Source: Phorcus lineatus (taxonomy: Eukaryota; Mollusca; Gastropoda; Trochida; Trochidae). Taken from it: a stretch of DNA of 64,000 nt. Both the position numbers and the translations under genes were made by a program. Below the pieces are notes generated by a model. That model saw only the letters and a list, made by a program, of their open reading frames with translations. It was not told the DNA's origin and ran no database searches. This document shows positions 37,703-49,597 of the stretch, in pieces (within the stretch, counting starts at the first letter, position 1; each line of letters starts with the position of its first letter). Location of the stretch: NCBI GenBank assembly GCA_921293015.1, contig OV121092.1:6268001-6332000 (forward strand), written 5' to 3'.

Positions 37703-38790
37703 TCCCCCGCCCAACGTAGTTGGCGGGGGATATTGAAATGGTCTCCGTCCGTCCGTCCGTCTGTTCGTCCATCCGTTCGTCCGTCCGTTCGTCCGTCCGT
37801 CCCGATAATGTTTCCGGAGCACAACTCTAAAACGGTGAGACCTATCTCGACGAAACTTGGTATGTGCAACGGGCATCATGCGGAGATGTGCCTTTTGGGG
37901 TTTTCAACTTCTTTGCATTTTTATTTTTACCCGTTTCCATGGAAACGTAACATAGGATTTTGTTTCCGGAGCACAACTCCAAAATGGTGAGACCTATCTC
38001 GACGAAACTTGGTATGTGCAACGGGCATCATGCGGAGATGTGCCTTTTTGGGTTTTCAACTTCTTTGCATTTTTATTTTTACCCGTTTCCATGGAAATGT
38101 AACATTGGATTTTGTTTCCGGACCACAACTCCAAAACTGTGAGACCTAGCTCGACAAAACTTGGTATGTGCAACGGGCATCGTGCCGAGATGTGCCTTTT
38201 GGGGTTTTCAACTTCTTTGCATTTTTATTTTTACCCGTTTCCATGGAAACGTAACATAGGATTTTGTTTCCGGACCACAACTCTAAAACTGTGAGACCTA
38301 GCTCGACAAAACTTGGTATGTGCAACGGGCATCATGCGGAGATGTGCCTTTTGGGGTTTTAAACTTCTTTGCATTTTTATTTTTACCCGTTAATGTTTCC
38401 GGAGCACAACTCCAAAATGGTGAGACCTAGCTCGACGAAACTTGGTATGTGCAACGGGCATCATGCGTAGATGTGCCTTTTGGGGTTTTCAATTTCTTTG
38501 CATTTTTTCCGTTCGTCCGTCCGTCCCGATAATGTTTCCGGAGCACAACTCCAAAAATGGTAGACCTAGCTCGACGAAACTTGGTATGTGCAACGGGCAT
38601 CATGAGGAGATGTACCTTTTGGGGTTTTCAACTTCTTTGCATTTTTATTTTTACCCGTTTCCATGGAAACGTAACATAGGATTTCTTAATGGTTGTTTGT
38701 AGAAAAACAACATGATCACTGTTCAATATTCCACAACTAGTATCCTTAACTACCCTTTCCCTTTGGCGGGGGATATAGCTGACTCTGTCT
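37703..38790 (+). repeat. 152-bp tandem repeat array with (GTCC)n head
   Basis: Starts tatcccccgcccaacgtagt then tggcgggggatat, a 10-base stem hairpin, followed by (gtcc)n at 37744-37803. Then about six units carry tgtttccggagcacaactcc, cgacgaaacttggtatgtgc, aacgggcatcatgcggagat and acccgtttccatggaaacgt. Unit starts at 37808, 37960, 38112 and 38264 are 152 apart; later units are truncated and a second (gtcc) stretch sits at 38507-38527. It closes near 38762 with ttggcgggggatata. Similar arrays are common in mollusc genomes (recalled). The unit length is not a multiple of three, so the recurrent open frames are not coding. Confidence 0.85.
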
Positions 38791-38989
38791 GCTTGTTTAG
38801 GTATATAGTTTAAGATTTGGTTTATATGCATAGCACACTTACCTGCTATACTTTATGAATATCTATTTAAATGATGATAAATAGATTTACTCTAACACTT
38901 AACATACCGCAAAGGTTAAATGCAATATCACTTTATACTAATAATATGTACTAACCTCAAAATCACATTATTCTGTCCGTCTGTAAATT
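38791..38989. other. No gene seen
   Basis: Short AT-rich spacer before the gypsy LTR. Confidence 0.4.
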
Positions 38990-39217
38990 CTGTCTGATCA
39001 GTGTAAAGGAGCTGTGCAGAATGACTGGAAATGTGCATGAAGTTAGTAAGACCAATCAGCAGAGAAGCGTCCTGGCTTGGTTACGTTATGTAATAGGTTT
39101 AAGAAAAGACTACACTCTAAACGCTTAACCCTTGTTGTGCTAAATAATAATATAAATAAAAAGAGAGTATGGTAATAAGATAAAATACTTTATTTACAAT
39201 AAAATACATCTGCCACA
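38990..39217 (-). mobile_element. Probable 3' LTR (or part) of the left gypsy element
   Basis: On the minus strand a polypurine tract (gtggggggaag, 39220-39230) follows the pol frame; next comes TGTGGCAGATG, a plausible LTR start at 39217, then an AATAAA signal (about 39193). The far end is not defined and no second LTR is in the window. Confidence 0.5.
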
Positions 39218-39384
39218 TACTTCCCCCCACTATAAAAATGAAGTCCTCGGCATTTCGTGCCAGTGATGATATCGAGCATAGCTTCTCTGACGTAGGCTGG
39301 CTGGCTCTCGAGCATCCCATCTTGTAGTAGTGACGTTAGGAAATTAGCTCGTGCGAGCCAGTCAGGTACTGTTTTTGTCTGTGC

Positions 39385-40742
39385 TTAAAGAGCATATTCC
39401 CCACTTCTTAACCAATCCGGTGGACGTCGTTCCCTGAGGGATCTCTGCGGTGGTGGTGTCGGGGCTGCCCTTTGCTCAGCAACTTCTCTGTCTGGTGGCA
39501 CATGCACAGGCTCAGCTGGAGGCTCGTCTGTAGGCTGTTCCTGGACAACCTCCCGGTCATTAGTTCCTGTCCTCTCCTCTCCATCGACTTGAACCTCGTC
39601 CTGACTGTCTTCAGCAACTGGTTCGGCATCAGGTGGGTTGTCAGCTAGCGCAGAAGCTGACCATGAACTGTCCGATGAGTCGGCGGTAACAAATACTATT
39701 TCCTCCTCTCCTTCCTCTGAACGTCCGTCCTCGGAGATGCTGGCTCTGGTGTTGTCTGGTAAGGTCTGGATATCATTAGGCACTGGTCCAAAGACTTACC
39801 TTTCCTTGTCTTGGAAGCTGTCTGTTCTTTGTCCTGATGGGGCAGAAAACCTATTGGAAGCAATAGGTTCCTGTGCAGTGTCCTCTTCTTGCCTTCTCCA
39901 TTCTCTTTCTCAACTGTGTAGACAGGAATAGATGGATTTGGCTGCTTCAGGATCACGTACACGTCCTCTTCCCATCGGTTCACAAGCTTGTGCAGTTCAT
40001 CTAAAGCAACAACCTTCACTAGAACTCTGTCTCCTTCCTCTAATACAGCGGCCCTCATAATGAGTCTTCTGTTTCCTCTTGGACTTCTGAGCTGTGGAAG
40101 AGGCGATGTCATAAGCTTGTGAAAGTCGTTGTTTCAAATCCTTTGTGTAGGCTGCTGTGGTCTTGGACTTGCTTGGCTCCATGTCAAGTCCAAAAGCAAC
40201 ATCAACAGGAAAACGTGGGTGGCGACCAAACATCAAGTAGAACGGTGCGATTCCAGTTGACTCATGCCTTGTACAGTTATAAGCATGTATCAAAGGTCCA
40301 ACATGTGCTTTCCAGTTCTTCTTGCTGTCTGGTTGAAGTGTCCCTAGCATGTTGCACAAAGTCCTGTTGAAACGTTCGCACATTCCGTTACCCATTGGAT
40401 GGTAGGGTGTTGTCCTGGACTGTTTGATCTCTAACAAGGAACACAATTCTTGCATCAACTTGCTGGTGAAATTGGCTCCTTGGTCCGAGTGTATGCGTTT
40501 TGGAATCCCATAATGAATCACAAAGTTGTTGAAAAATACTCCCGCAGTTGTTCTTGCTGTCATGTTTCTTGTGGGATATGCCTGGGCATAGCGTGTGAAG
40601 TGATCTGTGATTACTAACACGTGTTCTTGTCCTCCTTTAGATGGTTCCAGGGTGAGGAAGTCCATGCAAACAAGCTCCAGTGGCTGTGAAGTCTGAATGT
40701 TAATGAGTGGGGTTCTTCCTCCAGGGGAAGGGAAGGGAAAAT
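39385..40742 (-). pseudogene. Ty3/gypsy pol 3' part (integrase to C-terminus), frame-broken
   Basis: The integrase core (frame ending 39997) keeps all three acidic catalytic positions of the DDE type: D in MDFLTL, D in HSDQGANF, E in CERFNRTL, followed by a GIAPFYLMFGRHPR box. The frame shifts near 40060 into a segment with EEGDRVLVKV and NRWEEDVYVI (the domain after the core), and again near 39785 into an acidic tail ending RSLRERRPPDWLRSGEYAL (stop 39385). RT, RNase H and protease are absent; similarity starts abruptly at about 40742, next to a pyrimidine-rich stretch. Integrase joins element DNA to the host genome. Two frameshifts make this copy dead. Confidence 0.9.
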
Positions 40743-40898
40743 AAACACATTAAGTTTTACTTGAAATCAAAATGGGAAGGTTTGTTGACTGAATTTGAAG
40801 TGTTTTGACACTTAGTTAAAATGGCACTGGGTAGCGACCTCCAATAGCAACAAATGATTTCTCTTCTAACGGCCTTGGACGAGTCCCTCGTGCCAAAC

Positions 40899-42477
40899 TC
40901 AAGGAGACTTTTGAACCATATCCTACACATAATTACATTTTTCAGTTTGTATTTTGTTAATATTTCACTCACATGTTCCCACTTGGGGATCTGGAGACCA
41001 CGGTTGGGCCTGTAATCAAAGCTGGGAGCTGGAACACAAACATAAGATTTCAAATAAGAATTCAAATACATACACTACATATATACTTCTAAATTTCACG
41101 TTGTGTGTGACCACTTACTGGAAGAACCCTAATTGTATTGTTTCATTACTATCGGAATGTTACAGAATAATTTGCCGAAATTATTATGTGATTATCTTTA
41201 CCTGGAGCTTGAATCTGTTGGCGCTTGAGTCTCTCCTCTGCAGCCAATGCCCTCTCCCGCCAGAGGTTTAGGTTGGTCTGTAGAGTAGTGATCTCGCCAT
41301 CTTTCATTTCACAAACTCCACAGTTCAGCATATCAGCGAAAGTCTGGTGAGCTGGTTGCTGATAATCAGGGGTTGGTGGAAACAACAGAGTCGTGGGACA
41401 GGCAGGGTTTACTGGTCTTGAGGGGGTGTCAGTGGGAATAGGTCCCCTTGAGGTGGGTGTCATCGCGGTAAAAGACGGTGTCTGGAACATGGCCAATGGG
41501 ACCTGAGTAGGGTGATAAGCTGGAATTCGATGAACCTTGTCCGAAGTGGTTGTATTTGGCAGGGCAGGAACAGGAACCTGGACAGCAGCAGGAACAGGAA
41601 CCTGGACGGCAGCAGGAACAGGAACCTGGACGGCAGCAAGAACCTGGGCAGGAACAAACTGTGCTTGGAGGGTAGGAATTCTTGACTTGAAGAATTCCCT
41701 GGCTCCGAGGTTTGCAGCAACAACTCTAGCGGTGCGTTCCTTGGTCTTTGCCTCCTTCAGTTCTGAGGAGCATTAGAAAACATGAGAAGATATGAAGAGC
41801 CTACAATTTCTGTATTTCATATGGAATTTATGGAAGAGGTGTTGATATCATATTGTTGATATTTTGAAAATAAGCCTTTAGAACAATTCTGCCTTGGTAA
41901 TGTATGGTTTGCAACTTGGATATGGCCCACTGTTCAATTTAAAACAAAATACTCAATTATGAAATTGCTTTGCATTATGAATTGGTATGCAGTATACAGC
42001 ATCAGACAATGTATTTATCAAGTATTTATCTAATTGTGACATCTATTCATATTCATACATACCTGCAGCTTTCTTTTTCACAGACTGGGTCAGTGACACA
42101 TCAACCCTCTCTTGTTGACAGTTTGAACCTTAACAATAAAGATTACATAATTAAGAATGAGTTAAAATAAATATTATAATAAAAATACCTTTGTCTCGTT
42201 AATATTTTTATCTTTTGATTTCCTTATGGGAAAGATTAATAATGGGTGTAGAAGCAGTAAAATACTTACGCTTCCTTTTTGCAGGTATGTCCACTTGCAC
42301 AACTGGAAAAGGAAAATGTGACATATAGCATTGGAAACAAAACATTTAGACTGAATTACTTGCATCAGTAAATCAATAAATTACCATGTTCAACATTTAA
42401 ATCTAGATGTTGGATTTGTTATAAGATAGGTACTGTGCTGTCAGGTAAAGCTACGCACCTAAGAGATACATGTTCAT
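40899..42477 (-). CDS. Spliced gene, unrecognised coiled-coil protein
   Basis: Exons (minus): 42302-42270, 42128-42063, 41762-41202, 41028-40973, and from 40922. All junctions are GT/AG and the phases fit (phase 1 three times, then 0), so one frame runs through the four complete exons. A possible first exon at 42477-42459 (MNMYLL, then G|GTGCGT) also fits in phase. The large exon has 186 codons: Lys/Arg-rich start, three VQVPVPAA repeats (24-bp units), a Pro/Thr-rich middle, and a predicted coiled coil (LQTNLNLWRERALAAEERLKR). The fourth exon has FDYRPNRGLQIPKWEH. The fifth, in phase 0, ends after eight codons (TGA at 40899-40901); other frames of that exon stay open longer, so the 3' end is uncertain. 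An early exon has a basic PAKRKR run that could be a nuclear signal. Family not recognised; nuclear role is inference. Confidence 0.65.
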
Positions 42478-42479
42478 TC

Positions 42480-43480
42480 TTCTGAACAAAATACAGTATA
42501 TGGGATTAAAACTATGTCACTGTTAAAGTTTAGAGCTTCACTGATACTATTAGTGTAATATATACATGTAAAATGTGTGTGCCAGTTTTGTGCCAATAAT
42601 CAACATTTAAGTCCTTTATACCTTTTCATAAACTTCATATCTTCTAAATTGCCTAAAGATACATAGACATAAATCCATCCATCCTGATTTATTAGGTTTA
42701 GTTTTGTGCGACTGCGTATCTTTACCCTCTGCATATCTTATCCCATCACGACTGTACAACTTTTTTCTGATGAACATTATCATCACATTTAGTTTTAGTC
42801 TTATGGTACTTATGCACCGTTCATAAATAAAATTCTATCAAATTCGCTGGAAATTGAATTAAAATAGAGGTACTTGAAGGGAAGGCGCCCTGACTTGGAG
42901 GTTGTGTCCAAAATGGCGGGCGATATAGTCTCGTAACAACTAGTGTCACTAAATTGTATCTCAAACAGCTACAACGCTTAAAATACGTAAAATGTTTATA
43001 TATATAATTTGATAATGTACTTTAACAAGTGAAACAAGCAGAAATTTAATGGGTAGATATGACATAAACACGAGCATTTGATACTTCATACAATATTACA
43101 TACAATATGTTATTGGAAAGTAGTTTTGTAGTTTTCGGATATGTTCGGATATTTCCGCCAGAGCATATTTCCATACCAGCGATTTTTTTTTAAAAACAAG
43201 GGATTGGGAAAGACACCTTTGGCACTGTGCCATTTTTAGAGTTTTTACTTATTTTCATAATTTTGAATAGGCCATTCCCCGTCGTAGCAGGATAAAATTT
43301 CTAATTTTCTATTTTTGAAATTTAGAAATTTGGAATGTTGGATATGCCTGAGTTAAGGGAAATGAGAAGGGAGGGAGGTGGAGGGAGGTGTGATGTGTTG
43401 TGTTGTAATTTTTAGATTGGTTTAGATTTAGATACGGGCAGGTGTCTTTTAGATATGTGCCTAAGGCGTGGTGTATGTGT
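42480..43480. other. No gene seen; possible promoter of the minus-strand gene
   Basis: Mostly AT-rich. At 42908-42920 the string ccaaaatggcggg matches the well-known YY1 site and lies about 440 bases 5' of the candidate first exon. No coding region supported. Confidence 0.35.
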
Positions 43481-43482
43481 GT

Positions 43483-43845
43483 TTAATTGAGAGGGTTTAA
43501 AATTTGGTGGATGTTGGTGGGGTTTAGGCCACTTGCTGCTAATGTTGTATTGAGTGAAGCGCGTTGTGTTGGGTAGTGTGTGCATTGCGTGAGTATGTGT
43601 TGTATTGTTTCTGGGTGTTGGCAATGTGGGCAGTTGGGGGATGCATTATGTTTCTGTTTATGTTTATGTATGTTGAGGCGTGTATGTCCCGTTTGTAATT
43701 TGATGATTGCCCTGTCTATGTTGGTGTTTTTGGAGTATATTATTTGCTTGCGGAGTGGTTTAGGAAGTAGTGTTTTGGTGTGAGTGGCGATAGTGGATTG
43801 TTGGTATTGTTGTTGAATGAAATGCCAGTGATCTGGTCACTTTAT
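43483..43845 (-). pseudogene. Non-LTR retrotransposon tail (Cys/His motif after RNase H)
   Basis: A frame without ATG is open for about 120 codons to TAA at 43483. It contains IIKLQTGHTRLNIHKHK, then CPHCQHPETIQHILTQC, matching the pattern (L.TGHTRL..H......C..C....T..H.L..C) at the end of many RNase-H-bearing LINE polyproteins. No RT is seen upstream, so it is a 5'-truncated fragment. The clade cannot be fixed by eye. Confidence 0.7.
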
Positions 43846-43849
43846 ATAC

Positions 43850-46560
43850 TCGGACATTTCCTTGTCGCTTTTCCTTTGATTAGTTCCAAGCCAGGAAATG
43901 AAAGTGTCAGCATTTACAATGTGATTACAACAGGCGTCGTGTTGACTATTTCAGACAGTTAACAATATTTGATATTGAGGGACAGAAACTAATTGGCCAG
44001 CGTCATGGTTAAAAATAAACTGAATGACATAACGGGACTGATTGGATATGCATTGTGTCCATCTTGACAAGTTCAGTTTGTTTATTTAACATACATCACC
44101 TCAGACGACCTGCTTGATTGGATAGGTATTTTCATTCTTACATCTGCATTATGGTTGTTATATTTAATGGTCTACCGCCTGTTGTTGATACATTCTTAAA
44201 AGGCCAGGTGACCGGAAAATTTTTAATACTATCAATGTCATCTACTCTATAATTGGCATGTGGGTAATTGTAGAAACAATGGCATTGTCGGCAATTTTGG
44301 CAAATATAAATTGTAATGAGGGAGAAGGATGAAATAGCCTGGATGATCTATATAAAAGATTGCCGATATCGGTGACATCATCAATACCTCTATGAACTTT
44401 GTTGACGGAGAGCAACAATGAACAAGAAAGGTAAGAGAAACATGTGTTACTATCGTGAGTCATTTTAAAAGGATAACAGTAGTTGAATAAATACATTTTC
44501 ACAGGGCGTATGTTATTGGTGTGCAAACGTATCTATTAAAGAATAAACCTACAGGACTCATTGTATTTAACATATACGGGACGCCATTGATATAATTATA
44601 CATTAAACTAAATATTGATATGTCATTAAAATTCAATATACATATACAAAATGAATATTTCAAACTTAGTAAATACTGTACAAAAACAATATATGTTCTC
44701 ATGAGGCTTTACGTTAAGGTACGCAATTTGTTTTCCTGGTATTAAATCAATAAAATTGCAGTAGCCTGTAATGTGTTTTTAAGATACAATGTAAAAGTTG
44801 TTTTACGGCGTTGCCAGTAACTTGGGCCTTGGTGAAAAACTGCAAATTTAACTGTACACATTTTTTGGATCGTGGGTGAAAATGGCTAAACATGTTGTAA
44901 TAGAAACACATGCAGATTGTGTATGTGGTTTTAGAAAAAGCCAAAAATCCATGTCATTATTTAATGCGAAGATCGTATTTATTTACTTTCAATTATAATA
45001 TCCTATGTCGAAATTCTACTTACTTTTTAGGTGTCAACCACTACCAACCTATAATTATCGCTGCATCTGTAAATACTTTTCCGCAAGTCTTGTTGCGCGC
45101 AACCTTGTCCGGTTTTTGATCATAAATTTTGACTGAACTGTCTGTTGTGTATTTTTTGATTTGATAAGCATAAAGCTACTAATTTTCATCAGCAACAACT
45201 ACTTGTCGATCAAAAGGAAACATTAAAGGAGTTCGACATATTAATTAGACATTTGACAACATATATACTGTGCACCTGTTGGACAGGAGCAAAAATTTGA
45301 GTCCATTCCACTTTATATAACTCCGTTGTCGTATTATCTCGTATTTCATCAAATCTTGGGAACGAATGCTCTATTTTGATCCAGTCATTGTGAAAATTAC
45401 ATTTGATGATACAAAAAATCGGTCAACACATGCAACTTCTAGCTTCAGTACTAAACGGCGAGCAGTTATCGCCTTTTTTTCAAGACGCATGGTCGTAACC
45501 AAAAAAATGTACATGATCCATATATGTTTGCCAGAAGGTATTCTGTAGTCATTGAACAATTTAAACTTAAATCTAATCTGAACTTGTATATTAGAATATT
45601 AGAACCTAAATGAGCGAGATATGAGTTTTGCAACGGTATTGTTACAAAATATAATCGGAAGGGAAAAATTTATTCCACAATTACCGAGTATTCCACAAGT
45701 ATCGAGGTGTTGACGATAGCTCCTCGTTACTAGACCTTAGTAAGTAGAGCATCTTAATTGCTTAGTGTACGTCACTGGAGCCGTGATCAACATTAAAACG
45801 CGAGTACCAAAAAATCACAAATGCTATGGAAGATGCGATATCTAGTGCCTTATGTTGGTCCATACGCCTCGTAAAAATTTTTTTCTTGATGTAGTATACC
45901 AAGCGGTTGATGTCAAAGAAGACAGTATAGGTCGCCTTCAACCCAGGAAATACAGGAAGAGTCAAAATGACAAGCAGGCAACTGCAGGGTAGGCTCAATT
46001 CGTTTTTTGTTCGGAAAAGATAAAGATAATGGAAGTCGCCAAATTGTTATTGAGACACATTTTAAATACATTTGTACGTAAGACTGAATCTCAATATTTC
46101 TGCTGTTTCAGATATCCATCTTAATTTGAAGTAATTTCATGCCGTATTTTGGTTATGATTTCTTTGCAATATTGGATATCAAAATCTCTTGAATAAATGT
46201 ATATATATTTTGTGAGTCCATTAGAATGACCTGCATATCTGGTAAATATGGTACAACCAAGCTCAAATACAGGTTGTGTTTACAAATACTAATGAATTAT
46301 GTTTCTTCAAAGGTTGACTTCAAAGGAAACGAATCAGTCAATGGTAATTAACATACTGCAAAGTTTTTGATGATAACAGTTGTTTATGTTAAGAAAACTT
46401 ATTTAACAAACTGAATAAGCAAGCAAATGAACCATGATCAGTTTAATCAATATAACTAATATATTCATTTATATATATTTATTATATTATATTATATTAC
46501 TTTATATATACTAAGTATACTTATCAGTGACAAATGAGTGAGTGAATTACCCTTTCTTAT
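43850..46560. other. No gene seen
   Basis: AT-rich; short random frames on both strands. tata/atta runs at 46440-46520. Nothing supported. Confidence 0.45.
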
Positions 46561-46570
46561 TATTTCAGAC

Positions 46571-48800
46571 TGTACATTGAATGACTTCATGTCGGGTCAT
46601 ATTAATGTGGAACAGGAGACAGATGTAAGCAAGGTTGTGAACAAGAATCAGAGCCTGATGAGCCCATCTATGAGGGACATTGGATGTCAACATCTATGAG
46701 CATTTTGCTTATTTCCCTCTTCGCGATGTGCCATTCAGTTACCGGTGTCTTGCTTTCTGACTTGCTGGTTTTGTTGAGTATGCATTGCGTGTCCTTACCT
46801 AAAGCCTTACAAAGTGTGGATTAGCTACGTAAGGCATTTGCTTCTATTCAGTCGCCATTGAGGCGTTATTTCTACTGTTCTTACTGTCTCACAAGTATAA
46901 CCGATGAAGATGTATGCCCTAATACTTTCTGTTCCAAGCCCTTGTCTACCTCTTCAAAGAGTTTCTTTTTAGTAATTCCGATCTACAATCAGATAAAGTC
47001 TCTGTTTCAGATACCTAGTTTCCTATCTGGAATCGGCCATCGGTTTAAGCGCAGGAAACAGGTCCTAGGGAACATAGAGGATATTTATGATGCAGAGATG
47101 TACCAACGGTTTGTGGTGAACGATGGTCCTTTGTCTGGTTCTAATCCATATAACCATATAATCGTTTACTGTTAACACAGATGGTGTCCCCTTGTTCAAG
47201 AGTTCTCAGATATCAATGTGGCCCGTCTACTTAATGATTAATGAACTTCCTTTCAAACAGCATACACAGAAGAATAACATGATCATGAATGGCATTTGGT
47301 TTGGTGCCACCAAGCCTTGTATGAGTACAATCTGCCAACCCCTTTATGCAAGTCTTGCAGATTTAGAAGAGAATGGTGTGGTTGTGAATGTAAAGGGTGA
47401 GGAAGTTGTGTGCAGGTGTTTCACTTTAGGCTTGACGGCTGATCTTCCAGCAAGAAGTGCAGTCCTGAACATGGTTCAGTTTAATGGAGCACACAGTTGT
47501 CTCTACTGTACACAAAAGGGTCAAAACTTTCGCACTCCTAAAGGTGGTAATGTACATGTCTTCCCCTTTTCAGAGGATAATCCTGTAGGTCCTGTGAGAA
47601 CTGCCGCAGTCTCTGCTGAAAATGCAACAGTTGCTAATGGCGGAGCACCAGTAGAAGGAATTAAGGGTTTTTCTTTTCTTATGAATTTAAAAAGCTTTGA
47701 CTTCGTTCAGTCTTGTGGTATTGATTATATGCATTGTGTTCTTTTGGGTGTAACCAAATGTCTTCTTAAGATATGGTTTTAACCTGCTAATGCTGCTGCA
47801 TCATTTTCTCTTTCTTCTTTTTTTCATTTGATTGATTCTAAACTTGCAGCAATCAGGCCTCCTACCAACATCTCCAGACTGCCTCGTTCCATTGGAGAAC
47901 ATGTGAAGTTTTGGAAAGCATCGGAGTTGAGGGCGTGGTTATTGTTTTACTCAGAGGGATAATGCCATTTGCTTATTTCTACCATTATGTTTCTCTTGTA
48001 GAAGCCATAACTTTATTGCTAAAGGATAGCATAAGCGAGGCAGATCTCTCAAGGGCCCAGCTGCTGTTGGAGTATTTTGTTGATATGATGAAGGATTTGT
48101 ATGGTGAGCGTTATCTCACTTTGAATGTGCATATGCTTATTCATTTGCCTTCAAGGGTTCGCTGCCTAGGACCTTTATGGACTCATTCTTGCTTCCCCTT
48201 TGAAAATCTAAATGGAAATTTGTTATCTATGTTCCATGGTACACAACATGTTGATGTTCAGATTCTCAGTGCTGTAACTATGATGCAAGTGATGCCACAG
48301 TTGGTATTATCTACCTCCCCAAGTTCTCCGGCCTATGACTTCATGCAGAAGATGTGTAAAAACTTGAATTTTGTTCTGAATTCTCCAATGAAAAGTAAGT
48401 TCTTCGGTAAAACTTATAAAAAGCAACTTTCTGATGTCCAACATACAGTTTTGTTTCAGTTTCTTGGTGGAGAACTAGTTGATGCACAGTTTTACAGACG
48501 ACTTAAATTGCGAGGTTTGACTTTTCATTCCAGAGATTATATACGTGCAACTAAAAGACATGCTTGCAGTGTTATGTATGGAAATGGTAGAAACTACAGG
48601 AGTGGAGTCATAAACTGGTTTTCTTCAGTTCAAGGGATGTGTTCCTGCACCGGCAATTGTGACCAATTTGTGGCATATTGGCATGTATAAGTCCATATGT
48701 TTCAAATCCCTTTTCTATCTTTTCAGTTTACGAGGAAGCTAATAACTTTCTTGGGTTGGAGCTCTCCCATCTTCAGCAAGTTTAACTTCAAGAAGAACAC
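46571..48800 (+). pseudogene. EnSpm/CACTA-type transposase (TNP2 family), dead
   Basis: Similarity begins after an acceptor-like tttcttattatttcag (46554-46569). Frame pieces: 46858-47175, 47150-47782 and 47911-48690. Family marks: NTDGVPLFKSS at about 47165 (the D being a catalytic acid), WPVYLMINELP, NGIWFGATKP, the Cys pair HSCLYC, DYMHCVLLGV, then LNVHMLIHLP and GPLWTHSCFPFENLNG. Breaks: a one-base shift at about 47160, a TAA at 47780 and a shift near 47960, with more upstream of 46858. In intact elements this enzyme cuts at CACTA-like ends; I did not find terminal inverted repeats. Animal EnSpm elements are known. Confidence 0.85.
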
Positions 48801-49578
48801 TTGGGTGTAGAAATTATTCTTGTCAATAAACTGTCATCACTGTTAGTTTCAGTGAACACTGACTGTGGCTTGTTTGTTTGTAAACAACCAAATGGTGTTG
48901 AGGGTAATCTTTAATCAATTAAGATTTCTGGATCAATTTCAAGTCTACAAGAGATTTCTATCAGACATCCAATTCCACCATCTTTATTTGACACAAATGG
49001 ATTACCAAGGGAACCAGTTAAGCCTAACATTGCAGACGCAATCTGGAAAATGGGACTCTGTGGAGTTGCGGACATCCCAGCTGCTGATGACCTGCTGTTG
49101 TTATAGATGGCGGATCACTCCTGCAGAAAATTCCATGGTTGAAAATGAAACCTTCTCAGTCATTTGTCAGAGATATTTTGATTACCTAGGAAGCAGATAT
49201 AAGGATGCAGTTATTGTATTTGATGGCTACATATCAACAAGTTCAACAAAAGATGCTGCTCATCTTTGACATGCATTGCCGATCCAAGAAAGAACACTTT
49301 CTTACGAATTTGGAAAACAAGCAGGACTTTCTCAATATGCTGAGCACAAAAATTACAGAAGGTGGATACCAGGCAATACATATGCACCTGCAGATGCCAA
49401 TAAGCTAATAGCCATGACTGCAGTAGAGTACAACTCTGAGAGAACAGTGGTCGTTGTTGGCGAGGACACAGATTTACTGATCTTGCTTCTTTACCACAAA
49501 GATGACAATGAAGGGAGGGACATCTGTTTCAAATCTGATGTTGCAAGAGCAAAGACAAAAGTATGGAATATTAAGTAA

Positions 49579-49594
49579 ACTAAATTATTTCTTG
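49579..49594. repeat. Target-site duplication, left copy
   Basis: actaaattatttcttg, 16 bases, identical to 51578-51593. Confidence 0.95.
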
Positions 49595-49597
49595 TAG

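Noticed and set aside
37733..38702. Repeated 60-86 residue frames (MFPEHNSK..., STSLHFYFYPFPWK)
   Set aside because: They come from the 152-base satellite unit; 152 is not divisible by three, each frame closes in the next unit, and there are no coding signs.
41537..41776. Plus-strand frame with GTGTWTAA repeats
   Set aside because: Antisense of the VQVPVPAA repeats in the real minus-strand exon.
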